64,000 nt of DNA from Antilocapra americana (lineage: Eukaryota; Chordata; Mammalia; Artiodactyla; Antilocapridae). The stretch's first letter is position 1. Each line of letters begins with the position of its first letter. The notes under the pieces are model-generated. The model was given only the letters and a program-made list of their open reading frames with translations. It searched no databases and was not told the DNA's origin. A program made the position numbers and the translations under genes. Location of the stretch: the NCBI GenBank assembly GCA_007570785.1, contig ML661885.1:16229223-16293222 (forward strand). Direction: 5' to 3'. Shown here one piece after another: positions 1 to 11,977 of this stretch.

Positions 1-13
1 TCATTTTCCTTTA

Positions 14-642
14 TTTATTTATTTATTTTTATTGGTTTTGCCATACAATGACATGAAACCGCCATGGGTTTACATATGCTCCCCCTCCAGAACCCCCCTC
101 CCTTCTCCCTTCCTCCTCCCTCCCCCCGGGAAATCTCGATGCACCATCCCCGAGCATCAATCCTGGGCTGGCGATTGATTTCACATATGATAATTAACAT
201 GTTTCAATGCCATTCTCCCATATCATCCCACCCTTGCCCTCATCCACAGAGTCCACAAGTCTGTTCTATACGTCTGCGTTCCTTTTGCTGTCTTGCATGC
301 AGGGTTCTCTCTGCCATCTTTCTAAATTCCATATATATGTGTTAGTATACTGTATTGTTGTTTTTCCTTCTGGCTTACTTCACTCTGGATAATAGGCTCC
401 AGTTCTGTCCACCTGAGTAGAATTGCTTCAAATGAATTTTTTTTTAATGCTGAGTAATATTCCATGGTGTATATGTACTACAGCTTTCTTATCCATTCGT
501 CAGTTGATGGGCATCTAGGTTGCTTCCATGTCCTGGCTATTGTAAACAATGTGGCGATGAACACTGGGGTACACGTGTTCTCTTTCAATTCTGGTTTCCT
601 CGGTGTGTATGCCCAGCAGTGGGATTGCTGGGTCATAAGCTA
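14..642 (-). mobile_element. L1 LINE, 5'-truncated, with target-site duplication
   Basis: Antisense L1: end of ORF2 plus a ruminant-type 3' UTR, with the poly(A) tail read as a T-rich tract at 14-30. The stretch at 540-630 corresponds to the usual L1 end region (CCCAGCAATCCCACTGCTGGG and neighbours on the minus strand). An 11-bp direct repeat, attttccttta, flanks it at 3-13 and 643-653, giving both insertion boundaries. Confidence 0.9.
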
Positions 643-674
643 ATTTTCCTTTAATAGAGAGTTCTTCATTCCCA

Positions 675-1315
675 TTTTCAACTAATACTTATTGAGCAGC
701 TGCTTTGTGCCAGGCTCCAGTATAGAAGAATGCAAAGGGGAGTAAGGACTAGTCTCTATTTCTGATGAACTAACAGTGGAGAAAGAACACAGACAAGATA
801 ACCAACAGTTAGTGGATGCTATGGCAACAGGAGGGGCACTTAATTCATCTTGAGAAGGTTCAGGGGATGTTTCTTTGAAGGAATAATGATTGACTTGAGC
901 ATTGAAGAATGAGGTCAGGTTTGTCAGGTGGACAAGTGCTGAGGGAGAGAGATGACATTCCAGGTGGAATCAAAGCACATGCAAAGAAAGTCATGGTGCC
1001 CATGAGGAACTGTGGTATGTGTGTAGCCATGAACATGAGGTTGTTATTATGTGAAATACCATATTAGGGGTCTATGTTGCAATTCTGGCAGCAAAAAAAC
1101 AAAGGTGAGTAGACCTTGTTCCTGGAGACCTTTGCTATTATACAGTTATGAGCAGCTCAACTAAATCAGATATGAAGCAAGAGGTAGATTCAAGGAATAT
1201 TTCAGACTGTTAAATTAATGAGAGTTGATGGTGGGTGAGGTTTGGCCAACTAATGAAAAGAGAGGCCCAGGATTATAGCTTTGGGGAACCTGAGGGATGT
1301 ACAGGGTGTAGTTAA
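675..1315 (-). mobile_element. L2 LINE remnant
   Basis: The start (tattgagcagctgctttgtg) is the complement of the L2 3' end. The internal pattern (aggggcac, a cattccaggtgg-like block, catgcaaag) follows the L2 consensus as I remember it. The part after about 1020 is weaker. Confidence 0.65.
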
Positions 1316-1377
1316 TTCACTGAAATGATGAATTTAGTTAGGGACTGAAATATGGTTTGTAAACATCTACATTTTTG

Positions 1378-1592
1378 AGCTTCCCTGGAGGTGCTAGTAG
1401 TAAAGAATCTGCCTGCCAATGCAGGAGACCTATGAGATGTGGGTTTGGAAAGATCCCCTGGAGAAGGGAACGGCAGCCCACTCCCATATTCTTGCCTGGA
1501 GAATCCCATGGACAGAGGAGCCTAGTAGGCTACAGTCTGTAGGGCTGCAAAGAGCTGGACACGAATACAGCAACTTAGCATGCATGTACTAC
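1378..1592 (+). mobile_element. Bov-tA SINE
   Basis: The tRNA-derived head (gcttccctgg, taaagaatctgcctgc) is followed by the Bov-A body (gatcccctggagaagggaac, cttgcctggagaatcccatg, agagctggacacga). Confidence 0.9.
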
Positions 1593-1806
1593 ATTTTGAA
1601 GTAAACTTGGATCAGGTTCAAAACTTTGAGAAGGCTTCAAATAAGCTTATGTGCTCTACTCTTCCTACAAAGCCCTATTCAATTTCTTCCATTTGAGCTC
1701 TTGAATAAGGAGTTTCTTATACTATTTCTTATGCTAACATGTTGCTGAATCACACTTGTGTGGGTTCCTTTCCTTTCCTCCCTCCCTCTGTCTTTCCCTT
1801 CAGTTT

Positions 1807-2178
1807 GTTGTTGTTCAGTCCCTAAGTCTTGTCTGACTCTGCAGCTCCATGGACTGCAATACACCAGGCTTCCCTGTTCTTCACTATCTTCTGGAGTTTG
1901 CTCAAACCCATGTTCACTGAGTCAATGATGCCATCTAATCACCTCATCTTCTGTTGGCCCCTTCTCCTCCTGCCCTCAGTCTTTTCCATGATCAGTGTCT
2001 TTTCTAGTTTGTCAGCTCTTTGCATGAGGTGGCCAAAGTATTGGAGCTTCAGCTTCAGCATCAGTCCTTCCAATGAATATTCAGGGTTGATTTCCTTTAG
2101 GATGGACTGGTTTGATCTTGCAGTCCAAGGGACTCCCAAGAGTCTTCTCCAGCACCACAGTTCGAAAGCATCAAATTT
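1807..2178 (-). mobile_element. BovB (RTE) LINE 3' fragment
   Basis: Antisense BovB. The minus strand encodes the familiar RTE C-terminal peptide pieces [20 protein letters not shown] and LKLKLQYFGHLMQRADKLEK, with the 3' end near 1807 (gttgttgttcagtc). Confidence 0.88.
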
Positions 2179-2179
2179 G

Positions 2180-3078
2180 TGCTATTGCAATGGGGAAGGA
2201 AAGAAAAAAGGCAGAACTTCCCAGCACTGCTTTTTTGCTCCCTGGGTTGTGGTTCCTCTGTTTGCTGGGTAGCTCGCCAGATCCCAGTGGATACAAAGGA
2301 ATTTGCTTTCCTGCTGGTTCCCCTAGTTAGAGCGCCACATGGAACAAGCAGATGCCTCATAAGGAGGAAAAGCTGCTGTTCGAATAGGAAATGTGGATAA
2401 TTGGCATGCTTCCTTCATCTGCCAACGCTGCCCTGAAAACAAGCCTTCACAGAGCGCAGCTCTTCCGCAGTGCAGCTGTGGCTCCCAGCCCGCAGTCTGT
2501 TCTTTGGGAACTAGAAACACATTGATCGGAGCTGTAAGAGCTGATGGCTAAAAACAGTCTAATTGCATATGTCATCTGACCATTCATTCGGTGGGGCTGT
2601 CAGGGTGATGATTGAGGTTTTTGCTGATGTTTTTGCTTTCTGTGTCCCCAGTTTTCAGTGGCAAGATTACAGACCCCTGGGCTTCATCCTCAGGCCCAAG
2701 AAACCCAGGGGAGCAGGAGAATCAGTTCATGTCAGTCCCATGCAAGCTGTTTCAGGCTGGGGAGGGGGATTTAATTTTGTATTTTCTACAGCACTTAGCA
2801 GCATTATTCCAGGAGAAAAGGTAGTTCACATCATTCACCCAAGTGTCTCCTAGGAGGGTAGTGGACCCTCTCTTTTCCAGCTCACCCTCAGGTGAGCTTG
2901 CAGGGCTTAGGACAGCCATTGGGTGACCACTTTCCCAGGAACTCTAGACAGAGTGGACACAGGACTGCCTTCTCCTTGGTATCTAGGGAGGACTGAGGGA
3001 CCAGCTGATGAGGGGAGAGCCTGCTGTACCTTTGGGCCAGGGACAAACACTGACATTGTATAGTTGCCCAGGAGCCTG
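2180..3078. other. No recognised feature
   Basis: Non-repetitive intergenic sequence. Short open frames (for example 2563-2853 on the plus strand) show no domain or codon pattern that supports a gene. Confidence 0.5.
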
Positions 3079-3079
3079 A

Positions 3080-3272
3080 GGGGCTTCCAGGAGGCTCAGT
3101 GTAAAGAATCCTCCTGCCAGTGCAGGAAAGGTGGGTTCATCCGTGGATTGGGACTATCCCCTGGTGGAGGACATGGCAACCCACTTCAGTATTCTTGACT
3201 GGGAAATCCCGTGGATGGAGGAGCCTGGTGGGCAAAGAGGTTGCAAAGAGACATGACTGAGTGACAGAGCAT
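3080..3272 (+). mobile_element. Bov-tA SINE, diverged
   Basis: Sense copy: ggggcttccaggaggctcag head, taaagaatcctcctgccagt, then the diverged Bov-A body ending gagacatgactgagtgacag. Confidence 0.85.
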
Positions 3273-4215
3273 GGTCTCTTGGTGTGGGTCTGCTGCCTAA
3301 GTAAACAACCCCAGAGAGGCTTGGATATTATAGAGCCAGGTTGTAGCTAATGTCGTTGAGGCTGAAAGTAGCTTATCGAAACTGTCTGAGCCAGGCAGAA
3401 TTCCAGTCCGGATTTGAGCCCAGAGCCCACATTGTTCACCTTGAACAGCTCTGCTCCATAGAGAGAAGGGCTAATGCAGTGGGCTTGTATAACCCAGTCT
3501 GTGTCTCTGCCTTCAAGGAGTTTACCATCTGGCTGCTTTAGCATGGGAAGTCGGCCTTTGAGGCACAAGCTGCCTCAGGGCTGTGGTGCTAGTGGGCCAG
3601 GGAGGAGCCAACCCTGAGAGAGGCTGTGGTGATGGGGGGCTTCTTGGAAGAAGCTGACCTCCTGTGGACTTGGCTGAAGAGAGGGAATTCCAGGGTGGTG
3701 GGTGCTGTGAGGTGATGCCTGGAACCCTTTTAGGAATGAGGGACTTACTCTCTCAACTGTTGGGTGTGCTATATGAAGATGGCCCTCAGTTGCCGCCCGC
3801 TAGCTATTGCCTCAGCTGAAGAGAACTGTGTCTCTCACTGACTCATGGGGCCCATCTCCTTCCAGGGTAAGTTCAGACCCAGTGACTGACCATGGCTGAG
3901 TGATAGGCCTGGTCATTTTCCCCAACTTGGGACAACTCAGGTTAGCTTAGCCCTCAAGTTCTCTGTAGGGTCGGCTCAGCTCCTCCTTGGGGCTAAGCAC
4001 AGCTCAGTCTTTTCCCCTCCTGTTCCCCTTCTCTTCATCCTTCCCCAAGGGATTTGTCTTAATTGGCTTCTTGGAGAACCTCACTTGTGACATCTAGGTT
4101 CAGATGGTAACTCATAGCTCTGACTGCAGCTGAGTCTACATGATTCAGACCATTCCCTGGATGTTGTGTGGTGAGAGGGCAGAGATCAGTGTGGAATGGG
4201 GATGGATTAGTTAGT
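3273..4215. other. Mostly unrecognised; weak L2-like segment
   Basis: 3490-3720 resembles an antisense L2 (cttcaaggagtttaccatct, then gaattccagggtgg), but weakly. The rest is non-repetitive with no gene signal. Confidence 0.35.
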
Positions 4216-4216
4216 A

Positions 4217-4436
4217 GCCCCCAGTGGTACTAGTAGTAAAGAACCTGCCTGCCAATGTAAGAAATGTAAGAGACACAGGTTCGATCCCTGGGTTGGGAAT
4301 ATTCCCTGGAGGAGGGCATGGCAACCACCCCAGTATTCTTGTCTGGAGAATCCTATGGACAGAGGAGCCTGATGGGTTACAGTCCATAGGGTCACAAAGA
4401 GTTGGACACGACTGAAGTGACTAAGCACACACACAA
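4217..4436 (+). mobile_element. Bov-tA SINE
   Basis: Sense copy with taaagaacctgcctgccaat, ggttcgatccctgggttggg, and the tail gttggacacgactgaagtga followed by a short CA run. Confidence 0.92.
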
Positions 4437-5141
4437 GAGTCCGCCAGTGTATGCTCTTACAGGACCTGGGTCTGTCCCCTGCCACCACCTTGATTCTACC
4501 CCCTTAAAATTCTTGTCTGGGAGGAACCCGTTCATTAATGTGGGTTGTTGGCTTAGAGCTGAGTGTGTGTGTGTACTTGTGTAGGGGTATGGTGGGGCAG
4601 TGGCTGGCAGTGGTGCCCAGAGAGGTGGAGGAAGCACCATCTTCTAAATGCCTTTGTGGCTGCCTAGATAGAGGAGCAGAGCATGGAGAGGCAAGTTGGG
4701 AGGGACTAGCTGAGAATGAGGTCCACCGTTGAGTGGGAAGGGGAATTAAGTATGGGAGGGACACCTAAGTAGTCTCAGTGTTTCTAACCTGTGCCCACTT
4801 TTGATGGATGTAGAGATACCTTGTTCAAAAGGATCACCTATGTGCAGGACAGAGCCCAACGCCTGCAAATCTCCAAGCAAGGGAGTTCCATTAGGATTGA
4901 TTTTCTGTAGTTTGGATGATGAAAGCAGCTCTGTGCCTACAAAATTCTAATTTATAAAACAGACTCCCCACTGGAAGTGCTGTCTTAGCACTGAGCACAG
5001 CAGCCTGAGGCTGTGTTGATGTGGAACCTGGAATGTCTGGTTGGCAGCTCAGGGGACTCCGGGAACCATCGTGCACACCAGTGACAGGAGGGTTCACACC
5101 TGACAAAATCTTTGGGCTGCCTCACTTGCCTGTGACTGTAT

Positions 5142-5142
<1 letters not shown>
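4437..5142. other. No recognised feature
   Basis: Intergenic. It contains a short GT run (4563-4574) but no coding or repeat signal that I can name. Confidence 0.4.

Positions 5143-5166
<24 letters not shown>
5143..5166 (+). repeat. (CA)n microsatellite
   Basis: Pure CA run of about 12 units after tatacacaca. Confidence 0.95.
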
Positions 5167-5167
<1 letters not shown>

Positions 5168-5173
<6 letters not shown>

Positions 5174-5788
5174 CTGGCTTGTCTATAGCAGTACACACAC
5201 CATATATGCACACTCAGTCTCCAGTGAGTTTTCTGGGGGCTTTCTGGTCGAGTTTTCATGGAATTGGCCAGTTGGAAGATGAAGACCCAGAAGGAGACTG
5301 GCTCCCATCAGGCGGGGTGTACCCCGAGAACCTTGAAACTGAAAGGGTCTGATCTGGCCCCATGAACTCCAATTGGCCCCATGAGGGCCAATTTCCCTGT
5401 TTCCTCTAGTCTTTAGGGCAGCAAAGGAGCTGGTGTACATTCTTTAAGGAGGTCACAGGCTCAGGAGCTAAGTCTGAGAAAGCACTGGTTTCGCATCTCT
5501 GGCAAGTCCTAGCAGCAGCGATAGACAGGGCAGGCTGCGGGCAGAGAGACTGGTTTGGATACTCTGTGATCCATCTGACCAACCAGTGGTCACGAGCAGC
5601 CAAGCTGGTGGCAGTGGGACTGGGAAAGAGGGGATCATCTGAGACACATGGGGGGCAGGTTGTGTGGGTGGTGGCAGTGGGGTCAGCAGACAGAAGTCCG
5701 GGGTCAGCCCTGGGGGAAGGATGGCTGATAAAGCCACGGAAGGGAACTAGGAAATCAGCTCTCACAAGCCTATGAGACAGGCTTCAAA
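5168..5788. other. No recognised feature
   Basis: Intergenic, moderately GC-rich. The minus-strand open frame at 5406-5765 (119 codons) overlaps another frame of 89 codons and resembles no known protein. Confidence 0.4.
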
Positions 5789-5789
5789 A

Positions 5790-6155
5790 ATAGATCTGGT
5801 TTCAAATTCTATCTCTGTTGCTATAATACTAGCTGTGTGGGAGCCATTGCATAGACAAGTCACCTCGAGGAGACCGATTTGTTTTTTAATAAAGGAACGG
5901 TTTCTTTCAAAAACATGTGTTTACTTATTTATAGCTAGCTAACTGTGCCATGTCTTAGCTATAGCACGTGGGATCTTTGATCTTCATTATGGTGTATGGG
6001 ATCTTTAACTGTGGCATGTGGGATCTAGTTTTCTGACTGGGGATGGAACCTGGGCCCCGTGCATTGGGAGCTTGGAGTCTTAGCCACTGGACCACCAGGG
6101 AAGTCCCTGTTGTTTTTTAATTGTAAAATCTAGGATACCAATAATAACCAGAGGT
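5790..6155 (+). repeat. MIR SINE remnant split by a CHR-2 insertion
   Basis: The MIR core is recognisable at 5800-5880 (tctggtttcaaattctatct, agctgtgtgggagcc) and continues after the insertion at about 6117-6155 (attgtaaaatctagg, like the MIR end). Confidence 0.55.
5891..6109 (-). mobile_element. CHR-2-type tRNA-Glu SINE with target-site duplication
   Basis: On the minus strand it begins gggacttccctggtggtcca, followed by gtggctaagactcc and tagatcccacatgcca. A 12-bp direct repeat, ttgttttttaat, flanks it at 5879-5890 and 6110-6121. Confidence 0.85.
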
Positions 6156-6174
6156 TTTTTTTTTTTTTTTTTTT
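6156..6174. repeat. Poly(T) tract
   Basis: Run of about 19 T at the end of the MIR remnant. Confidence 0.9.
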
Positions 6175-6559
6175 GCCAAGAATACACTGAGTGAGCAAAT
6201 ATCAGGAAGCATTTACAGTCGGTCAGCACACATCACACTCGGATGGGACTGACTGGATAGGGTCTGATTAGCACAGTTGATGACATTGTAGGGGGGAGAC
6301 ATCTTTCAGAGGACAGTTCTGGTTGAGCTGCTCAGGGAAGGGACGACTCAGGGAGGACTCAAGGGTTTATACTGGGGTTTCCTCAGGCCTTTGATGTTTA
6401 CGAAGTTCAACTTTCCCAAGTACAGAGATGAACTTATTTAGGAAGCAGTCTCTTATTTTGCAGAGTCGATGGAAATGGCAAGCATGAATACTGGTGATAA
6501 TCTCTTTCATACTTACATAGGGTTGCAATTATTTTATTACCATTATAAGAACAGCCAAG
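6175..6559. other. No recognised feature
   Basis: Intergenic sequence with no repeat or gene signal that I can name. Confidence 0.4.
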
Positions 6560-7270
6560 ATTTTCATTCAGCTATTTATTGAGGTATCATTGACACGTAA
6601 TGTTAGTTTCAGGTGTACAGTGTCATGATTTGATATTTATCTGAACTGTGGACTCATCACCACAATATATCTAGTTAGTATTCATCACCATTGATAGTTA
6701 ACTTTTTTTTTTCTTTTGAGAATTTTGAAGATTTACTCCTTACAACTTTCAAATATGTGAGACAGTATTCTTAACTGTGTTCACCATGCTGTACATAATA
6801 GTCCCTATGAATTACTTTATAACTGGAAATTTGTGTTTTAACCCCCCTTCCCTCATTTTGCCCACTCTTCCCTCCTCTGTTCTTTGGAAAAGTTTGAGAA
6901 AAATTGATATTAATCTTTCTCTGAAGGTTTGATAGAATTCCCTTGTGAAGCTGCCTGTTCCTGGACTTTTGTTTGTTGAAAAGTTTTTCATTACAGATTC
7001 AATCTTGTTACTAGTAATCAGTGTTACCAAATTTTTGAACTGTATGTGATTCAGTCTTGGTAGGTTGTATTTTCTAGGAATTTATCCATTTCTTCTAGGG
7101 TGTCAAATTTGTTGGCATATGATTTTCATAGTTGGCATATAAATGTGATCCTTTGTATTTCTGTGGTATCAGTCAATCTCTTCTTTCATTTGTGATTTTA
7201 AGTCCTCTTTCTTGGTGAGTCTAGCTAAAGCTTTGTCAACTTTATCTTTTCATATATGCCAGGTTGAAAT
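6560..7270 (-). mobile_element. L1 LINE remnants (3' UTR segment, then ORF2 segment)
   Basis: 6560-6880 matches an old antisense L1 3' end (tatttattgaggtatcattg, catgctgtacataatagt). 6885-7270 is antisense L1 ORF2 (gaattcccttgtgaagctgc and tttctgtggtatcagt). They may be one rearranged copy or two insertions. Confidence 0.75.
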
Positions 7271-8425
7271 AATTTTTTGTTACCATTTAATAGTGACTGA
7301 GATTTTTTAATGGGAATTAAGTGATAATTAAAACTTACTGTTTACTTAACTAGAAAGTTCAACAATATTATTAAGGATCCAAGAAATTGTTGGGTTTTTA
7401 TTCTTAAACTTGTTGCTTCATGTTTACAGTATGGTTGCCTTAGCATAAAGCATCACATCTACATTCAAGACTGAACTAAAGGGCATGTTGCAGCACCATT
7501 GAGTTCTGTGCTCTGTATCTTTTTTTTTTTTTTTTTTTAACTAGGGAAGCAAGGATTTTCTAGAAAATTCAGCAGAGTTTCATTGGCCAGAATTAGATCA
7601 CATGGTCACCTCCAGGGGATAAAAAAGACCAAAAATGTAAAAATTTGGCAGAGAGGAGCAAGATTGCCTGATAATCACTCCCTACACTAGTGGGGAGGTT
7701 TTTAAGCAGCTGAGGTTTTGGAATAAGATTTTTGGCAACTAAAAGTTCTGGTTTATCCAGTGAGTTATCATTTACCTGTATATCAGTAGATAGTCTTGTG
7801 GTTAAGTAGATAGTCTCCCTGTTTTCTAGGGCATAAGAGAAATGAAAGATATTTTTTGCCTTTTTGGTTTCCTAGGGCCTACAGAAGCTTTAATTCCCTT
7901 TCTTTTCGTTTTTTAAAAATTTCAGTAAATAGTAGATTTCTCTAGATAATGACTGAAAATGACTGGTGGACTCCAGTATTAGACTTTGTTGTTGCTTTTT
8001 AAATTTATCTGAGAGCAGCAGTGGGCTCAGTTGCACAGGAAGCTGGAACAACAGGAAGGAGGACAAAGAGGCCCATTCCACCTCGTGCAGGAAGGGGCTT
8101 GTGCAGTAGTGATTAGCAGCTGCTCCTTGACTGCCTTTGGGCCTGATGGCAAAGCCTAGGCTTCTCCTTGTAAAGAAAACCTTTCTTGACCATTCATGGA
8201 AGACAATTTAAGCATTCAGAGATAGTTACAGTAGTTTATCAAGTTCCTTGTTATAAAATGAATTTAAAAATTGTGCATTTGATGTGATATTCAGGGACCT
8301 CAGACTCAGTGATAAAACAAGTTATTAGAGTAACTTCAAACACCTCTGTATTAAAAAAAAAAACAATTGGTGAAATGAGTGACAAAATAGCTATTTTTTT
8401 GAAGAGAGGAAAATTTCACATATCT
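7271..8425. other. No recognised feature
   Basis: AT-rich intergenic sequence, including a poly(T) run at about 7521-7538. No gene support. Confidence 0.4.
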
Positions 8426-8429
8426 CAAA

Positions 8430-8545
8430 AAATCTTCTGAAGATGGACAGTGGGGATGGATGTACAGAGTGAATGTACTTAATGCTGCTAAATTGTATAC
8501 TTAAAAATGGCTAAAATGGTAAATTTATATTTTGCTGCAAGAAAA
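8430..8545 (+). mobile_element. L1 3' end fragment
   Basis: aattgtatacttaaaaatgg, then ctaaaatggtaaattt: the usual tail of older mammalian L1s in sense orientation. Confidence 0.6.
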
Positions 8546-8606
8546 AACTCTCAATGTGGTTTTGTTGAGGGACCTGCTCTAATGAATAGGTAGAATAATT
8601 TGTAAG

Positions 8607-8820
8607 TGTATGTGTGTTGGTCACTCAGTCGTGTGCAGCTCCTTGCGATCCCATGGACTGTAATCCGCCAGGCGTTTCTGTCCATGAAATTCTCCAGGCA
8701 AGAATACTGGAGTGGGTAGCCATTCCCTTCTCCAGGGGATCTTCCTGACCCAGGAATTGAACCCACATCTCTTGCAGAGTGGGCAGATTGTTTACCATCT
8801 GAGCCACCAGGGAAGCCCTG
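8607..8820 (-). mobile_element. Bov-tA SINE
   Basis: Antisense copy: tcactcagtcgtgtgcagct, then ccaggcaagaatactggagt, ending atctgagccaccagggaagc. Confidence 0.92.
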
Positions 8821-8821
8821 A

Positions 8822-9200
8822 ATAATCTGTAAAGAGAAGAGCGAATAGTCGCACATCAGTGGGTGTCTTCTCTTTACACTCAGTCCGTAACTTGATTACA
8901 AAGTGTTCTCTTGCACTTTGGTCCTGTATACCCAATCCCATCCTCTCCGTTGGGCCCATCTTACCAACACCTCAGGTCTCAAACCGAATTCAGTCTCTTC
9001 AGTTCACCTGTGTACATCTGTTCCTCCTCCCACCTTCTCTGTTTTAGTTAAAGGCCCTAACAAGCACCCAGTTGCTGGATCCTGAAACCTGGGTGTCATT
9101 CTTGTTTTTCCTTTGTAGAAATTTGCTAAGGGAATATTTATTAAGAACATAATTCCACTTTTGTCCATTTCTATTCTACTATACCACTATTTTTCTCAGT
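8822..9200. other. No recognised feature
   Basis: Intergenic, no gene or nameable repeat. Confidence 0.35.
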
Positions 9201-9204
9201 TTTA

Positions 9205-9380
9205 TATCATTTTAATGTTTTTTAATTCACATATTTAAGGTACATAATTTGATGAGTTTGGACATTGGTGTATACTGGGGTTATTCCTGAATCCATCTTT
9301 TCTCTTACCCTCCACACCCAATCAAACTCTACTTCCAGTTAATCCTGTCTCCTGGGTGTTGCTCTGATCTGTCCAGTTCT
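9205..9380 (-). mobile_element. Possible L1 3' UTR fragment
   Basis: ttaaggtacataatttgatg, then agtttggacattggtgtata resembles an old antisense L1 3' UTR. Weak. Confidence 0.35.
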
Positions 9381-9654
9381 CTTCACTTCTACAGTTGCCA
9401 TTCTAAGGTATATAAGGAATCAGGAACTCTTCGAAGGAGCTCCTAGCATTCATTCTGCCATCACTTATCCTAAATGTCTGAAAAACATTCAATGTGTTAA
9501 GATACAAATAGTTTTGTTGTGGTAAGACCACTTAAGATCATCCCTCTTAATAGATTTTAAGTGTAAAATAGAGTATTGTCATCTCCAGGCAAAATGTTAT
9601 GCAGCAGATTGTGTAGATCATCTTGTTTGTATGTGTGATAGTATTGTATTTTTT

Positions 9655-10020
9655 AAAAGAATAATTTATTTTTAATTGAAGGATAATTGCTTTATAATAT
9701 TGTCTTGGTTTCCGCCATACATCAACATGCATCAGCCATAAGTATACATTACATATGTACCCTCCCTCTCGAACCTCCCACCCACCTCCCACTCTACTCC
9801 ATCCCTCTAGATCATCACAGAGTCATGATTTGAGTTTCCTGAGTCATCCAGCAAATTTCCACTGGCTATCCATTTTACATACGGTAGTGTATATGTTTCC
9901 ATGCTACTCTCTCCATTTGTCCCACCTTCTGCTTCTCTCCTGCATCCATTCTGATGCAGTCTCTTCTGAATGTTTGCATCTCCACTGCTGCCCTGTCAAT
10001 AGATTCATCGGTACCTAGAA
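9655..10020 (-). mobile_element. L1 LINE 3' UTR fragment
   Basis: Antisense artiodactyl L1 tail: tttaattgaaggataattgc, cgccatacatcaacatgcat, then the C-rich block at 9757-9810. Confidence 0.85.
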
Positions 10021-10370
10021 GGTCTTGTTTTACTGAAACGTCACACCTGTTGATTATGAATCATTTTCTTAACCCAGATAGATGATCTCTTGGCTTTCTT
10101 GGATCCATTGTCAAATTGCTTGGCAATTTTTACAAAGGCACTCAGCCCTAATTTTTGCCAAATGAAAATGACTGATATCTAAGCTTCTAAAACTATTGAA
10201 GACTTCTTACTCTTTCACAGAATATTCATACCCCTAATTTAGCATAGTAATATTAACACTGTAAGACAAAAAAAAAAAATTGGGCGAGGTCATATCCTCA
10301 TGGCAAGTTGTGGAAGATGGCTACTTTATGTTCGTGAGTAGCTTGCCCAAGTAGGCAGTTATTTCAGTTT
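10021..10370. other. No recognised feature
   Basis: AT-rich intergenic sequence with an A run at about 10268-10279. Confidence 0.35.
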
Positions 10371-10371
10371 T

Positions 10372-10595
10372 ATTCACTCATTAATCTTACTGAACATATG
10401 TGTATACCAGGCACCATTGGGGTAGAGACATGGGACAAATACACCACCAATGAGGAGCACACAGCCTTGTAGTAGAGACAGATTTGAAAACCAGATGATT
10501 TAGGCAGTGAAGTGCTAAGAATCAAGCAAGGTGGTCTGGAGACATTGAGAAGGGACATTCTGTGGAGCCTGGGAAGGCTTCCCAGAGCTGGAATG
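10372..10595 (-). mobile_element. L2 LINE remnant
   Basis: Antisense L2 pattern: ataccaggcaccattggggt, then cctgggaaggcttcccagag. Confidence 0.5.
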
Positions 10596-10684
10596 TAAAG
10601 ATCTGGATTTGAGATCCAGAGCTGCCTGCAAATCAAGCCCTTTTTTCCATTTCAGCTAAGAATGTAATCAGTGTGGCAGGCACT

Positions 10685-10800
10685 GAATTTTTAAAAATCT
10701 CCTTATTTTAATTTGCATTTCCCTGGCTGTCAGTCAGGTTGAGCACCTTTTTATATTTATTGACAATGTGTATTTTTTCTATGTATTTTTTTTACCATTT
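10685..10800 (-). mobile_element. Short L1 ORF2 fragment
   Basis: tttaatttgcatttccctgg, followed by gagcacctttttatat: antisense L1 ORF2 segment. Confidence 0.5.
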
Positions 10801-11449
10801 GTGAGAAATCTTAATGTTGCAAATAAACTCTGTGACAGATAGGGGACTTGTCTGATGCTGATTGTAGGATGGATTTTGTAAGTCCTACACTCATGTCCTG
10901 ACAAAAATTAGGGTCAGGATGTTTTCCTAACCACCCTCCTTGCTGCTTCCTGCCAGTATCTGCCTTCTCTCTGATAACTAGGTTTCCTCTTCTAGCCTGG
11001 TAGCTGCTGAAGAAGGTCAGCTGGACATGATGGAATCTGTTTGTGCAGACACTGTCGTCTTTAACTACATAGTTTCTGCTCTATCAAAATGAGGGGAGAG
11101 AGTCTACACAGATGGGCAGAGGGAGTTATGTGTAGGCTTGCAAATGTGAGTGCTGTCTGATAAAATGCAAGTATTTGAGTGTGCAAGTCTTAGAAAATGA
11201 GGTCCAATTTTATATCTGGTTTGTGGGAAATATCTATAGATAAAATAGTGTATGGATTTTTAGAATGCTCTCATTCATGTACTAGAAAGTGCACTGCCTT
11301 CAACCTCAGAAGTCAGTGTTCATCCCAGTTAACCCTGGGGACTCAACCATTCTGTGGTCTTCTTGCCTGATGGCAGCCAGAAGGACTGCGTCTGGTGCTC
11401 TCACCTCTTGATGGCCAGAGGGCAAAGCCTCTGACATGGAGGGGAAGGA
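10801..11449. other. No recognised feature
   Basis: Intergenic, no gene support. Confidence 0.35.
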
Positions 11450-11633
11450 GTGTCCAGGACTTGGAGTCAGAGGCACTTGGGTGGGAGGCTTGGCTCTGCT
11501 CTTTATCAGCTGTGTTTTGTTAAACAATTCTCTTCAACCCTCTGGACCTTGGTTTTCTTATGCGCAAAACATGGAGAGTTTTTTGTAGGTTGTGGATCTA
11601 CAAAAGTTTGTTGTAGGTGTTTAAGGATCAAAT
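11450..11633 (+). repeat. MIR SINE remnant
   Basis: MIR pattern: acttggagtcagaggcactt, ctggaccttggttttcttat, then aaggatcaaataacatgat at the point where the Bov-tA inserted. Confidence 0.65.
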
Positions 11634-11644
11634 AACATGATTGC

Positions 11645-11834
11645 TGGGGCTTCCCAGGTGGCTTAGTGGTAAAGAATCCACCTGCCAGTGTAGGAGATGT
11701 AGGTTCGATCCCTGGATCAGGAAGATCCCCTGGAGAAAGGAGTGGCAACTCACTCCAGTATTCTTGCCTGGAGAATCCCATGGACAGAGGAGCCGTAGGG
11801 TCGCAGAGTTAGACATGACTGACTGAGCAGGGGC
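11645..11834 (+). mobile_element. Bov-tA SINE with target-site duplication
   Basis: Sense copy (ggggcttcccaggtggctta to gttagacatgactgactgag), flanked by the 11-bp direct repeat aacatgattgc at 11634-11644 and 11835-11845. It landed in a MIR remnant. Confidence 0.93.
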
Positions 11835-11977
11835 AACATGATTGCATTACACGTTAAGTATGCAAGTATTCTTTTTCACTCTTCTTTCTTCTCTTGAGGA
11901 CACCATACATACAGCCAAGCAAAGGGCTTTGGCAGTGATTGGTGCTTGATACTTGTGTACTGCTTGATTCCATACAG

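Noticed and set aside
64..345. 93-codon plus-strand frame near the left edge
   Set aside because: It lies wholly inside an antisense L1 3' UTR.
5406..5765. 119-codon minus-strand frame downstream of JPH1
   Set aside because: A competing overlapping frame and low-complexity, proline/serine-rich content; no family resemblance.
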